Assembly (NCBI GenBank): GCA_024707255.1
Contig: JANQAC010000001.1
Span: 434,001 to 498,000, forward strand
DNA: 64,000 nt
DNA from: Asticcacaulis sp.
GTDB taxonomy: Bacteria > Pseudomonadota > Alphaproteobacteria > Caulobacterales > Caulobacteraceae
Reading direction: 5' to 3'
Positions 27,228 through 35,031 of the stretch are shown in pieces. The notes under the pieces are model-generated. The model ran no database searches. It was given only the letters and a program-made list of their open reading frames with translations, and had not been told where the DNA came from. A program made the translations under genes and the position numbers. The first letter of the stretch is position 1, and each line of letters starts with the position of its first letter.

Positions 27228-28181
27228 TCAGCTCTTGATGGCGAGCCAGATCTTGACGGTCAGGCCGGCCTCTTTCGGCGGCAGCGAACGGGTAACATTC
27301 AGCCTAAGACCGGCGGTTTCGAACCAGTGGTCCATGTCCTCATCCAGCATACCCAGCCGCCGATGCTGGTACTGTTCGCGCATGATTTCGAGATCGTGGT
27401 GCGCGAAGTCGGCAATCAGCAGACGGCCGCCAGGTTTCAACAACCGCGCGGCTTCGGCGATGGCACGCCCCGGATCGGCCAGAAAGTGCAACACCTGATG
27501 GACCACCACGAAATCGGCCGAGGCCGCCGGCAATCGTGTTTCGTAGATATCGCCATGGCGGAAATCGATGGTTTTCAGCCCGGCATCATGCGAGCGCGCC
27601 CGCGCCACATTGAGCATGTGCTGCGACAGGTCCAGGCCAATGGCCGTCTTCGCGCTGCCGCCCAGAAGCGTCAGCATACGCCCGGAGCCGGTGCCGAGAT
27701 CAACCAGGTGCGCATAGGGCTGGCGGGCGGCCAGGCGCAGGATCTCGGCCTCGACATCCGCCTCGGCTATATAGTGGCTGCGGATTTCATCCCATTTCGG
27801 CGCGATGGTCTCGAAATACCCTTCCGCCGATTTGCGCCGGTGACTGCGGACCCCTTCGAGCTGTTGCAGGTCTTCGCCATAGGCATCGTCCAGCGACGCC
27901 AGAATGACATCGACCAGCGGGCGGATGGACGGTGCTGACGACAGGCGGTAAAACACCCAGGCGCCGTCCGGAAAACGTTCGATCAGCCCGGCTTCGCTCA
28001 TCAGCTTGAGATGGCGCGAGATGCGCGGCTGGCTCTGGTCGAGGATAGACACCAGTTCCATAACTGACAGCTCTTCGCGCGCCAGCAGGCGCAGCAGGCG
28101 CAGGCGCGTCGGCTCACCCGCCGCCTTCAGGGCCTCAAGGAGCGTATTAAATCGGATTTTGGATGCGTAATCATCAGCCAT
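27228..28181 (-). CDS. ArsR-family regulator fused to SAM-dependent methyltransferase domain (SahR-like)
   Basis: 317 residues. Seen: an N-terminal winged-helix ArsR domain (EPTRLRLLRLLAREELSVME, QPRISRHLKLMSEAGLI) and, from about residue 125, a class I methyltransferase fold with motif I VDLGTGSGRMLTLLGG and post-motifs HQVLHFLADPGRAIAEAARL. This fusion upstream of metF/metH is the arrangement described for SahR, the S-adenosylhomocysteine-responsive regulator of methionine genes in Proteobacteria. A 26-base perfect palindrome starts 3 bases before its ATG, suggesting autoregulation. Whether the methyltransferase domain is catalytic or only a ligand sensor cannot be told. Confidence 0.85.
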   Translation of the reverse strand: MADDYASKIRFNTLLEALKAAGEPTRLRLLRLLAREELSVMELVSILDQSQPRISRHLKLMSEAGLIERFPDGAWVFYRLSSAPSIRPLVDVILASLDDAYGEDLQQLEGVRSHRRKSAEGYFETIAPKWDEIRSHYIAEADVEAEILRLAARQPYAHLVDLGTGSGRMLTLLGGSAKTAIGLDLSQHMLNVARARSHDAGLKTIDFRHGDIYETRLPAASADFVVVHQVLHFLADPGRAIAEAARLLKPGGRLLIADFAHHDLEIMREQYQHRRLGMLDEDMDHWFETAGLRLNVTRSLPPKEAGLTVKIWLAIKS

Positions 28182-28184
28182 ATA

Positions 28185-28210
28185 ATCATATAAAGATATC
28201 TTTATATGAT
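28185..28210. promoter_or_regulatory. 26-bp perfect palindrome, probable operator of the met operon
   Basis: The half-site ATCATATAAAGAT is followed directly by its exact reverse complement. It is AT-rich in a GC-rich region and lies 3 bases upstream of the regulator start codon, where it would cover the ribosome site or transcription start. ArsR-type proteins bind such dyads. Operator function is inferred. Confidence 0.7.
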
Positions 28211-28325
28211 GCGCAAGTGTTTTTTCAAACCGGCGAATGACCTATAGTCGCTGCGTCAGCATAGCGCATGGCAATTGGGGCCACCATACCCCATTATAAG
28301 ATCCTGAAACAGACGAGGTTATATT

Positions 28326-28688
28326 ATGAGAGATGGCGTTGGTATCGGCAAGGCCCTGCTGCGCGGCTTGCAGCGAAAATGCCCTTGCTGCGGCAAGGCG
28401 TCCGCCTTTCGCGGCTACCTGAAGGTGGTCGACGCCTGCCCCGTTTGCCAAACCCCGCTCAGCCTCTACCCAACCGATGACGGCCCGGCCTATATCACCA
28501 TGATCCTGATCGGCCACCTGGTGATTGCGCCGGCCTTCATGTTCGGTTTTTTCTACGCCTATCCGGTGCAGGTTCTGGTGCCGGTGCTGGTCGGCTCTAT
28601 CGGCCTGCTGACCCTCCTGGCCCTGCCCTTCATCAAGGGCGCCTTCTTAGGGCTGATGTGGTATCTGGGCCTCAAGCAGGCGCGATAA
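28326..28688 (+). CDS. DUF983 family membrane protein with zinc-ribbon-like N terminus
   Basis: 120 residues. Seen: four cysteines as two CxxC pairs (CPCCGKA, CPVCQTP) near the N terminus, a DDGPAYITM segment, and two or three membrane segments (MILIGHLVIAPAFMFGFFYA, VLVPVLVGSIGLLTLLALPF). These are DUF983 features; many DUF983 genes are linked to respiratory loci, but not here. Function unknown. Confidence 0.85.
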   Translation: MRDGVGIGKALLRGLQRKCPCCGKASAFRGYLKVVDACPVCQTPLSLYPTDDGPAYITMILIGHLVIAPAFMFGFFYAYPVQVLVPVLVGSIGLLTLLALPFIKGAFLGLMWYLGLKQAR

Positions 28689-28757
28689 TACCTTGACAAG
28701 ACTTCCCCTTTGGCGCGAAATAGCCGTCCATATTCCGCAATAAAAGGGAGTTGCGTC

Positions 28758-28937
28758 ATGGCTCACAAGTTCGAAATCCGCAAGAACAAGGCCGGCGAAT
28801 TCGTTGCCTATTTCACCTATAATGGGGAAAGCATCTGGTGGACCGAAGGCTACAGCTCCAAGGTGTCCGCCAAGAACGCGATTGAGTCGGTCCTGAAAAA
28901 TGGCCCTAATGCCGAAATCGACGACCAGACGGATTAA
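28758..28937 (+). CDS. DUF1508 (YegP-type) small protein
   Basis: 59 residues from ATG 28758, set by the AAAAGGGAG ribosome site 7 bases upstream. Seen: FEIRKNKAGEFVAYFTYNG, a Trp pair, and GYSSKVSAKNAIESVLKNGP, the one-repeat form of the DUF1508 beta-beta-alpha fold. Function unknown. It follows the DUF983 gene by 69 bases and may have its own promoter. Confidence 0.85.
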   Translation: MAHKFEIRKNKAGEFVAYFTYNGESIWWTEGYSSKVSAKNAIESVLKNGPNAEIDDQTD

Positions 28938-28948
28938 CTGACCGGAAA

Positions 28949-28971
28949 ACGCGGCCTCCCAGACAGGCCGC
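28949..28971 (-). terminator. Hairpin terminator between convergent genes
   Basis: Perfect 8-base arms CGCGGCCT and AGGCCGCG around a 7-base loop. On the minus strand the stem is followed by TTTT, so it would terminate the gene at 28979-29254; it may also serve the convergent DUF1508 gene. Confidence 0.65.
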
Positions 28972-28978
28972 GCTCAGC

Positions 28979-29254
28979 TTACATCATGCCGAGTGCATCC
29001 TGGATCAGAGCAATCGAGCCCTGAGCTTCCTCGGTGCATTCCATGGACAGGCGATCAATCTCTTCCTGGGCGAAACGGCGCATCAGCATAGCCGCCTGCG
29101 GCGAAAGCGCCATCAGGGTGCGGGTTGAGGCGCGCGCCAGGGCAAGGGCGGCATCCACGTCAACCAGGTTCGCCGTGTCGCGGGCGACAGCGAGGGCATA
29201 AAGACGCGAGGCCACATCCGGGGAGGAATTTGACATCATTTTCTTTTTGGACAT
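28979..29254 (-). CDS. Small helical protein of unknown function
   Basis: 91 residues from ATG 29254 (MSKKKMMSNSSPDVASRLYA). The longer upstream frame is rejected because its first 60 residues look non-coding. The product is predicted almost all-helical and Ala/Leu/Met-rich (DVDAALALARASTRTLMALS, MLMRRFAQEEIDRLSMECTE). No family recognised; it resembles small alphaproteobacterial phasin-like or regulatory helix proteins, which is only an impression. Confidence 0.55.
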   Translation of the reverse strand: MSKKKMMSNSSPDVASRLYALAVARDTANLVDVDAALALARASTRTLMALSPQAAMLMRRFAQEEIDRLSMECTEEAQGSIALIQDALGMM

Positions 29255-29750
29255 AGGTGAACACAAACTCAAACTTGGCCGGAACAGAGGATGCTGAAAC
29301 ACACACGACACATCCAGGCCGTACACAACGCATACGCTTAATTGCCCCCGATATAGCGAAAGATTGTGACTAAAACCAGCCTTGCAGCCGGTTACCGCTT
29401 TCCGCCGCGGCAATGTCATCCTTTTGTAATACATCGAATAATTGCATTACCTGCGAGAGAAATTCCAATTAGCCGCGTGTAATAACGAATTTATTTCAAG
29501 ATAGCGGTAACATTCATGGAAAAATTCTACACTATGAGAAGTTTTCCCGCCACAATCATGACATCTCGTGACAAAACGGCGAAAATGCGGCAATTATACG
29601 CCTGAAAATCGCCTGAAAGCCGAATCCCTGGCCATAATCCGCGCCCGCCTGCGCAAATTCCGCCAGAACCGTCTCCCACAGGCCATAATCGGTGAACGCC
29701 GACGCTTACTGCAAAATATTGCAAATAGCCCAGGCTTCCCCGACAATAAA
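29255..29750. other. Gene-free stretch between the small helical protein and ppa terminator
   Basis: About 500 bases, part of it AT-rich (29430-29560), with short frames on both strands that have no ribosome site or recognisable product. No RNA gene identified. An unannotated small RNA would be possible but nothing specific supports one. Confidence 0.35.
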
Positions 29751-29785
29751 AAAGACCGCCATATTTTGCGGATATGGCGGTCTTT
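29751..29785 (-). terminator. Strong intrinsic terminator of ppa
   Basis: Fourteen-base arms AAAGACCGCCATAT and ATATGGCGGTCTTT flank a short loop, with A/T runs on both sides. It lies just after the ppa stop on the minus strand. Confidence 0.85.
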
Positions 29786-29812
29786 TGCAATCAGGCAGAC
29801 AGCATTAAAGGC

Positions 29813-30349
29813 TTAGCCAATCTTCTGGGCCAGGCGTTCCTGACCATCGCGGATAAGTTGCGCCGCCGCTTCCGGCTCGACCCAGCCGATGACATTGGTC
29901 ATCTTGTTCTTTTCCAGATCCTTGTAGTGCGCGAAGAAGTGCGTGATCTGGTCGATCAGGATGGACGGCATCTGGCGATAGCTCTGCACATTGGTATAGT
30001 AGGGGTGCAGCTTGTCGACCGGCACGGCCAGGATCTTCTCGTCGCGGCCCGCTTCATCTTCCATGATCAGGGCGCCGATCGGGCGCACGCGAATGACCAC
30101 GCCAGGGTAAACCGGCGTCGGGCCGACGACCATAACGTCACACGGATCACCGTCATCGGCCAGGGTGTGCGGGATGAAACCGTAATTGCCCGGATAATAC
30201 ATCGAGGTATAGAGGAAGCGATCGACGAACAGGGCGCCGGAATCCTTGTCCATCTCGTACTTCACCGGCATACCGCCCTGCGGGATTTCGATGACCGCGT
30301 GGACGTCCCACGGCGCGTTCGGACCTACGGAGATTTTATCAATATTCAT
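29813..30349 (-). CDS. ppa: Inorganic pyrophosphatase
   Basis: 178 residues from ATG 30349 (MNIDKISVGPNAPWDVHAVI). Soluble family I enzyme hydrolysing pyrophosphate. Seen: KYEMDKDSGALFVDRFL, YPGNYGFIPHTLADDGDPCD with the metal-binding Asp residues, and the DEAGRDEKILAVP and HFFAHYKDLE segments. Size and motifs are those of bacterial hexameric PPases. An upstream in-frame ATG would add 8 residues but lies away from the family start. Confidence 0.96.
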   Translation of the reverse strand: MNIDKISVGPNAPWDVHAVIEIPQGGMPVKYEMDKDSGALFVDRFLYTSMYYPGNYGFIPHTLADDGDPCDVMVVGPTPVYPGVVIRVRPIGALIMEDEAGRDEKILAVPVDKLHPYYTNVQSYRQMPSILIDQITHFFAHYKDLEKNKMTNVIGWVEPEAAAQLIRDGQERLAQKIG

Positions 30350-30523
30350 TGCGTGACTTTGATTTGGAGCCAAAAAGGTGCGCTTTCATAAGCGTTGCCC
30401 CCTGTTCGCACAAGCGAAGAAAAGTAAATTCACCAATCTTTCTGACAAATCACATGACGAAGCCCGGCAAAGACACTTATAAAGTGTCATTAAAAGCCAC
30501 ATCTTCGCTTCACAGGCATTCCA

Positions 30524-31333
30524 ATGTCCATCCTGAATACCCTGGTACGCGCCGCGCAGGACAGCCCGCTCGATATAGCCGGCCTTGTCATCTTCATGTT
30601 CTGCTGGCTGGGCTATGAACCTTTCCTGCGCCGGATATCCAAAAGCCGCGGCCTCATCACCAAGGATCTGAGCGTGGTGCGCCGGGCCTGGATGAGGGAA
30701 ATGACCGTGCGCGAGGTCAAGCTCTACGATTCCAACCTGATGGCCCACGCGGTCAATTCGGCCACCAATTTTTCGTCGGCCAACCTGCTGCTGATCGCGG
30801 CGGTCGCCGGCGTCCTGTTCGGCGGGCACCTGCCGCTGAAGTCGCTGACGACCCTCGGCCTCGATGTCTCCTCTACCCAGCTTTTCCAGATCAAGATGGC
30901 CCTTGTGCTCATCTGCCTGTCGCGCGGCCTGCTCGATTTCATCTGGGCCCTGCGCCAGATGAATTACTGCGCCGCCGCCATGGGCTCCCTGCCGGAAAAC
31001 ATGGATGTCGATACGGCCGCCAAGTTCACTAATGCCATTACCAATGTGCTCGAACCGGCGATGACCAGTTTCTCGCAGGGCGTGCGCGCCTATTACTTTT
31101 CCCTGGCCGCCACCGCCTGGTTGTGGGGACCGATCTATCTCGCCCTTGCCAGCATAGGCGCCGTCGCTCTGCTCGGCTGGCGGCAGTCGCGCTCGCAATC
31201 GGCGCGGGGCCTGCGGCAATTGCGTGAACTGCTGGAAGAACATCCCTACCCGACCCCGCCGCGCCCCATCGCCGCGGAACTCCAGACCAAGGATAAAAAT
31301 GCGGCACCGCACAATGCGCAAGGCGGCTATTAA
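30524..31333 (+). CDS. DUF599 family membrane protein
   Basis: 269 residues. Seen: three or four membrane segments (DIAGLVIFMFCWLGYEPFL, FSSANLLLIAAVAGVLFGG, FQIKMALVLICLSRGLLDFI, YFSLAATAWLWGPIYLALAS), the RRAWMREMTVREVKLYDSNL loop and the F(S/A)QG(V/L)RAYYFSLAATAW segment typical of DUF599. The C-terminal tail is polar. Function unknown. Confidence 0.85.
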   Translation: MSILNTLVRAAQDSPLDIAGLVIFMFCWLGYEPFLRRISKSRGLITKDLSVVRRAWMREMTVREVKLYDSNLMAHAVNSATNFSSANLLLIAAVAGVLFGGHLPLKSLTTLGLDVSSTQLFQIKMALVLICLSRGLLDFIWALRQMNYCAAAMGSLPENMDVDTAAKFTNAITNVLEPAMTSFSQGVRAYYFSLAATAWLWGPIYLALASIGAVALLGWRQSRSQSARGLRQLRELLEEHPYPTPPRPIAAELQTKDKNAAPHNAQGGY

Positions 31334-31372
31334 CTTAGTGCCTCACGCGCAAACCCCGGCACCGGCTCGAAT

Positions 31373-31402
31373 TGTAACGATATGTGATCATATTATGTTA
31401 CA
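31373..31402. promoter_or_regulatory. Imperfect 30-bp palindrome, possible operator
   Basis: Outer arms TGTAAC and GTTACA with a central TGATCA and a few mismatches between. It lies directly at the start of a small reading frame and upstream of a terminator. Regulator unknown. Confidence 0.4.
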
Positions 31403-31496
31403 TTTCGACTTGTATTCTTTCGCACCGCAAACTAAATTGAACCCGTTCGGCGCCTTCCTGGCGCTGATGCCCTTCCTGGGCGTTTCCTCCCTGTAA
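31395..31496 (+). CDS. Possible 33-residue small protein
   Basis: ATG 31395 to TAA 31496, ending just before an intrinsic terminator. The predicted peptide is hydrophobic toward its end (NPFGAFLALMPFLGVSSL). There is no clear ribosome site. It could instead be a leader peptide or part of a small RNA. Reported because palindrome, frame and terminator form a compact unit. Confidence 0.3.
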   Translation: MLHFDLYSFAPQTKLNPFGAFLALMPFLGVSSL

Positions 31497-31501
31497 ACTT
31501 G

Positions 31502-31528
31502 GCCGCGCCGTAGAGCGCGGCTTTTTTT
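31502..31528 (+). terminator. Intrinsic terminator
   Basis: Arms GCCGCGC (31502-31508) and GCGCGGC (31515-31521) followed by seven T. It could end the DUF599 transcript or the small unit at 31373-31496. Confidence 0.75.
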
Positions 31529-31568
31529 GGCCAAAAACAGAAACCGGTGTCATCACAAAACCGTTACC

Positions 31569-32438
31569 CTACAGGCTTTTGAGCGTGTCCGTCAGCTTGC
31601 GGAAAATCGTCCGCAGACGGATGGCGCCCGCGTGTGGTTCGAGCCGGTCTTCATCCATATAGATGGCGCGGTTGATCTCGATCTGCAGGGCTTCGATTCC
31701 CGCCGCGGGCCGGCCGTAGGTTTCAACAATATAGCCGCCGGCGAAGGGTTTATTGAGCCCGACACGCAGTCCCGCCCCCTCCAGGACGCCCCGAACGCGC
31801 CGGACCAGACTTTCGGAACAGGTTTCACCGTGACGGTTTCCCAGCACGATATCCGGCTTTGGCTCCCCATTGCGAAACTGATTGAGGGCGGCGCTCGGCA
31901 TGGAGTGCCAGTCGATCAGTATGGCCGGTCCGGTTCGGCGCGCCTCCGCCAGCAAACCTTTCAGCGCCTCGTGATAAGGCCGGTGGATCAGATCGAGCCG
32001 GCGATTAACCTCTTCCATATTGAGCGGCTGGCGATAAATGTCCTCTTCCGCGCTCAGGCGGCGGGCGATAACGCCGAAACCGGCCTTGACGCGCGCGCTC
32101 AAGGCAAGCGCTGCCCTGGGCAGCTCACCACGTATCAGCCGGGCATCGAGTTCCAGCGCATTGCGATTGACATCGCAGAAGGCGCGCGCATACCGGCTGG
32201 TCAGTCCGTAGACGCCGAGTTCGGGCGTGATACCCACCAGGTCATCGACAAAAGCATCCTCGCTGACACGCAGGCCTTGCGGCGATTGCCTTGCCTCGGC
32301 GATAAAGCTTTGTGGATAATAGCGCCCACTGTGCGGCAGGCTGTAGACCAGCCGGCTGGCCTCGCGCGGCCTGACCACGATCGGCGCATGATCGGGACTG
32401 TGCACAAGATGCCAGGGTGTCGGGAGGAGATCGCTCAT
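31569..32438 (-). CDS. N-formylglutamate amidohydrolase family protein
   Basis: 289 residues. Metal-dependent hydrolase of the FGase family. Seen: YSLPHSGRYYPQSFI, VSEDAFVDDL, FCDVNRNALELDAR, YHEALKGLL, and ILIDWHSMPSAA, where His/Asp/Glu residues form the expected metal site, and EIN near the end. In histidine breakdown the enzyme releases glutamate from N-formylglutamate, but no hut genes are here. It is divergent from cpdR, an association also known in Caulobacter. Confidence 0.85.
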   Translation of the reverse strand: MSDLLPTPWHLVHSPDHAPIVVRPREASRLVYSLPHSGRYYPQSFIAEARQSPQGLRVSEDAFVDDLVGITPELGVYGLTSRYARAFCDVNRNALELDARLIRGELPRAALALSARVKAGFGVIARRLSAEEDIYRQPLNMEEVNRRLDLIHRPYHEALKGLLAEARRTGPAILIDWHSMPSAALNQFRNGEPKPDIVLGNRHGETCSESLVRRVRGVLEGAGLRVGLNKPFAGGYIVETYGRPAAGIEALQIEINRAIYMDEDRLEPHAGAIRLRTIFRKLTDTLKSL

Positions 32439-32555
32439 ATTAGCACTTTAGTAGGACATTCCTGCCACGTCTTCACCCCTAATTTACATTCCACCTGCAA
32501 ACATGGTGACTTCTGCGCCAAGGCGCATATGATAAGGGCGCCTTGGGGGTTTTAC

Positions 32556-32924
32556 ATGACCGATCCGATGAAGAAGATTCTCCTTGCCGAAGATGAGGAT
32601 TCCGTCCGCAGCTTCCTGTCGCGTGCCCTGCAGCGCGCCGGCTATGAGGTGGTGAGTTGCCCTGACGGCGACACCGCTATCCTGGCCCTTGACCAGGGCC
32701 CTTACGATCTTCTGCTGACCGACATCGTCATGCCCGGCGCCGATGGCATCGAAGTGGCCAAGCGCGCCGCCCAGTTGCAGCCCGATCTCAAGATCATGTT
32801 CATCACCGGCTTCGCGGCCGTGGCACTTAATGCCCAGAAAGCCTCCCCAAACGCCAAGGTGCTGGAAAAGCCCGTGCATCTCAGGGAAATCGTAACGGAA
32901 GTCGAAAGGCTTATTGCCGCTTAA
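32556..32924 (+). CDS. cpdR: Single-domain response regulator CpdR
   Basis: 122 residues consisting only of a receiver domain. Seen: the acidic pair in LLAEDEDSVRSF, phospho-acceptor Asp56 in LLLTDIVMPGADG, the Thr in FITGFAAVAL and Lys in VLEKPVHLREIV. Sequence matches CpdR, which in Caulobacter, when unphosphorylated, places ClpXP at the pole for CtrA/PdeA degradation. The ATG at 32556 fixes the domain start; the frame upstream is not coding. Confidence 0.9.
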   Translation: MTDPMKKILLAEDEDSVRSFLSRALQRAGYEVVSCPDGDTAILALDQGPYDLLLTDIVMPGADGIEVAKRAAQLQPDLKIMFITGFAAVALNAQKASPNAKVLEKPVHLREIVTEVERLIAA

Positions 32925-33013
32925 ATGCGGTTTTTCACTTTTCCCCGAAAAAAGGGATTTCGGCGCTTGCTAAGCGGCAAGGGCTTGGCTATACACCCGG
33001 TCTCTTCGGGAAT

Positions 33014-33088
33014 GGGCGCTTAGCTCAGCGGGAGAGCACTACCTTGACATGGTAGGGGTCACAGGTTCAATCCCTGTAGCGCCCACCA
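33014..33088 (+). tRNA. tRNA-Val (anticodon GAC)
   Basis: A full cloverleaf: acceptor GGGCGCT pairing with AGCGCCC, D-arm TAGCTCAGCGGGAGAGC, anticodon stem CTACC/GGTAG around loop TTGACAT, T-arm ACAGGTTCAATCCCTGT, and an encoded CCA end. The GAC anticodon at 33046-33048 decodes valine. Confidence 0.97.
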
Positions 33089-33099
33089 TTCCCGAAACG

Positions 33100-33135
33100 A
33101 AAAAGCGCCGGACCCGCCAAGGGCCGGCGCTTTTT
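33100..33135 (+). terminator. Intrinsic terminator after tRNA-Val
   Basis: Arms AAAAAGCGCCGG and CCGGCGCTTTTT form a 12-base stem, with T-rich sequence on both ends. It can also end the convergent aquaporin gene. Confidence 0.85.
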
Positions 33136-33154
33136 GTTTTACCATTTCGTGTCT

Positions 33155-33847
33155 TCAGGCCTTGCCTTCCAATATGCCGAAGCGGAACAGAAGCCCCGCC
33201 ACCGCCGCGCCGATCAGTGGGGCCACGATAAACAGCCACAACTGCGAAAGCGCCTGTCCGCCGACAAACAGCGCCGGGCCTAAGCTGCGCGCCGGATTGA
33301 CCGACACACCGGTGATGCGAATACCGACGATATGAATGACCGTAAGCGTCAGGCCGATGGCCAGTCCGGCAAAACCGACCGGCGCCAGCTTATGGGTCGA
33401 GCCCAGTATGACGACCAGGAAGATAAAGGTTGCCACCACCTCAAACGTAAAGGCCGCGCCGACGCCATAACCTCCCTGATATCCCGCGCCCCAGCCGTTT
33501 TGCCCCAGGCCGCTGACAGCGACATCATAGCCACCCAGCTTGCCGGAGAGGATGGCGTATAGTACCGCCGCGCCAAGAATGGCGCCGACGCATTGTGAAA
33601 TCACATAAACCAGCAGATCTTTGACGGTCATGCGCCCGGCGATGAAAGCCCCCAGCGACACCGCCGGATTGACATGACAGCCGGACACCGGCCCGATGCC
33701 ATAGGCCATGGCAACGATGGCCAGGCCAAAGGCGAAGGCGATCCCCAGCGGCAACATGCCCGCCTGGTCACCGGCGAAGACCGCCGAACCGCAACCGAAG
33801 AATACGAGTACGAATGTGCCGATCAGTTCGGCGAATGCCTTTTTCAT
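33155..33847 (-). CDS. aqpZ: Aquaporin Z-type water channel
   Basis: 230 residues. MIP-family channel in the inner membrane. Seen: six hydrophobic segments, both NPA boxes (GCHVNPAVSLGAF and GVSVNPARSLGPALF), and the N-terminal AELIGTFVLVFFGCGSAV. A Cys before the second NPA is absent, a His/Arg-type selectivity filter is likely given the AqpZ-like context. A water rather than glycerol role is favoured by the family match; it is not proved. Confidence 0.93.
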   Translation of the reverse strand: MKKAFAELIGTFVLVFFGCGSAVFAGDQAGMLPLGIAFAFGLAIVAMAYGIGPVSGCHVNPAVSLGAFIAGRMTVKDLLVYVISQCVGAILGAAVLYAILSGKLGGYDVAVSGLGQNGWGAGYQGGYGVGAAFTFEVVATFIFLVVILGSTHKLAPVGFAGLAIGLTLTVIHIVGIRITGVSVNPARSLGPALFVGGQALSQLWLFIVAPLIGAAVAGLLFRFGILEGKA

Positions 33848-33995
33848 GAGGAAGCTCCCTGCACCGGCGGATGACGCACGACAGGGGCGAGTTCAACCTG
33901 CCGAATCCACCAGATAACACCGCACGCCCGCATAAGGATGTACGCTGTTTCCGCGAGTCCGGAAAGGGGCAATTGCGGATATCGGATAACTTCGC

Positions 33996-34919
33996 TTACT
34001 GCGCCGAAGCGTAGGTATCGGCCAAAGCCGAGGCCTGGCGCATATCGGCCTCATTCAGCAGGTGGCTGCCGTCTATGGTCTTCATCAGGTTCTGCCCGTC
34101 GGGATCGCCGTCACCGGCCGCCAGCAGCGCCCAGGCATAGGCTTTCACCCTGTCCTGCGGCACGATTTCGCCGACATAGTAGAGACCGGCCATGCGGCTT
34201 TGCGCCAAGGGGAAGCCCTGTTTCGCCGAGGCTTCCACCAGGCCCAGCCCTTTGGCCGTATCCTTGTCGACGCCATGCCCGGTCAGGTACATGTTGCCGA
34301 GATTGTAGCGCGCCGGTGCATTGCCCTGGTCGGCGGCCTTTTGATACCAGTCACGCGCCGAAGCGAGATCCTGAAGCACGCCCTGCCCCGCCTCGAACAT
34401 GGTAGCGACATTGAACTGGGCGATATCATAGCCCTGCCGCGCCGCCTTCAGATACCAGTCGAAGGCGGTTTTCAGATCGGCCTCGACCCCCAGGCCGTTA
34501 TCATAGGCGACGCCCAGATTATACTGCGCCCCGACATAGCCCTGCTCGGCGGCGATGCGCGTCCAGTGGAGGGCTTCCTTGTAATCGACTGGCGTGACAT
34601 CATAGCCCTTGGCATACATCAGCCCCAGTTCGGTCTGGGCTTCCGGATTTCCGGCATTGGCCGCCTTCTTGTACCAGTCGAACGCCTTGGCATAATCCTG
34701 ACCTATGCCATTACCGGTGAAATAGTCGTCGGCCAGTTGCACCTGGGCTTTCACATCTCCGGCCTGCGCCTGAATCTGCAAGGTGGCGATATCGGCGGTT
34801 TCGGCCTTTTTATTCTGATCGGCCACGGCTTGCGGCGGCAATATGCCGGAGGTCTGCGCCAACACAGGCGATGAAAAGACCAGCAGGGCCGCAAGGCTGA
34901 CAAGAGGATAAGGTTTCAT
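33996..34919 (-). CDS. Exported Sel1-repeat protein
   Basis: 307 residues. Seen: a signal peptide (MKPYPLVSLAALLVFSSPVL, cleavage after LAQ), a Gln-rich linker, then about six Sel1 repeats of about 36 residues with the pattern AxxLGxxYxxGxGVxxDxxxAxxWYxKAA (for example FDWYKKAANAGNPEAQTELG). Sel1 arrays are protein-binding scaffolds; a periplasmic partner is expected. Ligand unknown. One of three Sel1 proteins in this window. Confidence 0.88.
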   Translation of the reverse strand: MKPYPLVSLAALLVFSSPVLAQTSGILPPQAVADQNKKAETADIATLQIQAQAGDVKAQVQLADDYFTGNGIGQDYAKAFDWYKKAANAGNPEAQTELGLMYAKGYDVTPVDYKEALHWTRIAAEQGYVGAQYNLGVAYDNGLGVEADLKTAFDWYLKAARQGYDIAQFNVATMFEAGQGVLQDLASARDWYQKAADQGNAPARYNLGNMYLTGHGVDKDTAKGLGLVEASAKQGFPLAQSRMAGLYYVGEIVPQDRVKAYAWALLAAGDGDPDGQNLMKTIDGSHLLNEADMRQASALADTYASAQ

Positions 34920-35031
34920 GACGTATCTCGCCGTTCGTTATGGCGAGTATATGGATCGTCAGGCCAAATTCTGCCAGTATGGAGCGAACCATATTATCGC
35001 ATTGCAACACCATTGCCACGCACCTGCGGCA

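Noticed and set aside
29568..29816. An 82-residue Arg-rich plus-strand frame
   Set aside because: It runs through the ppa terminator into the end of ppa and has no ribosome site or family match.
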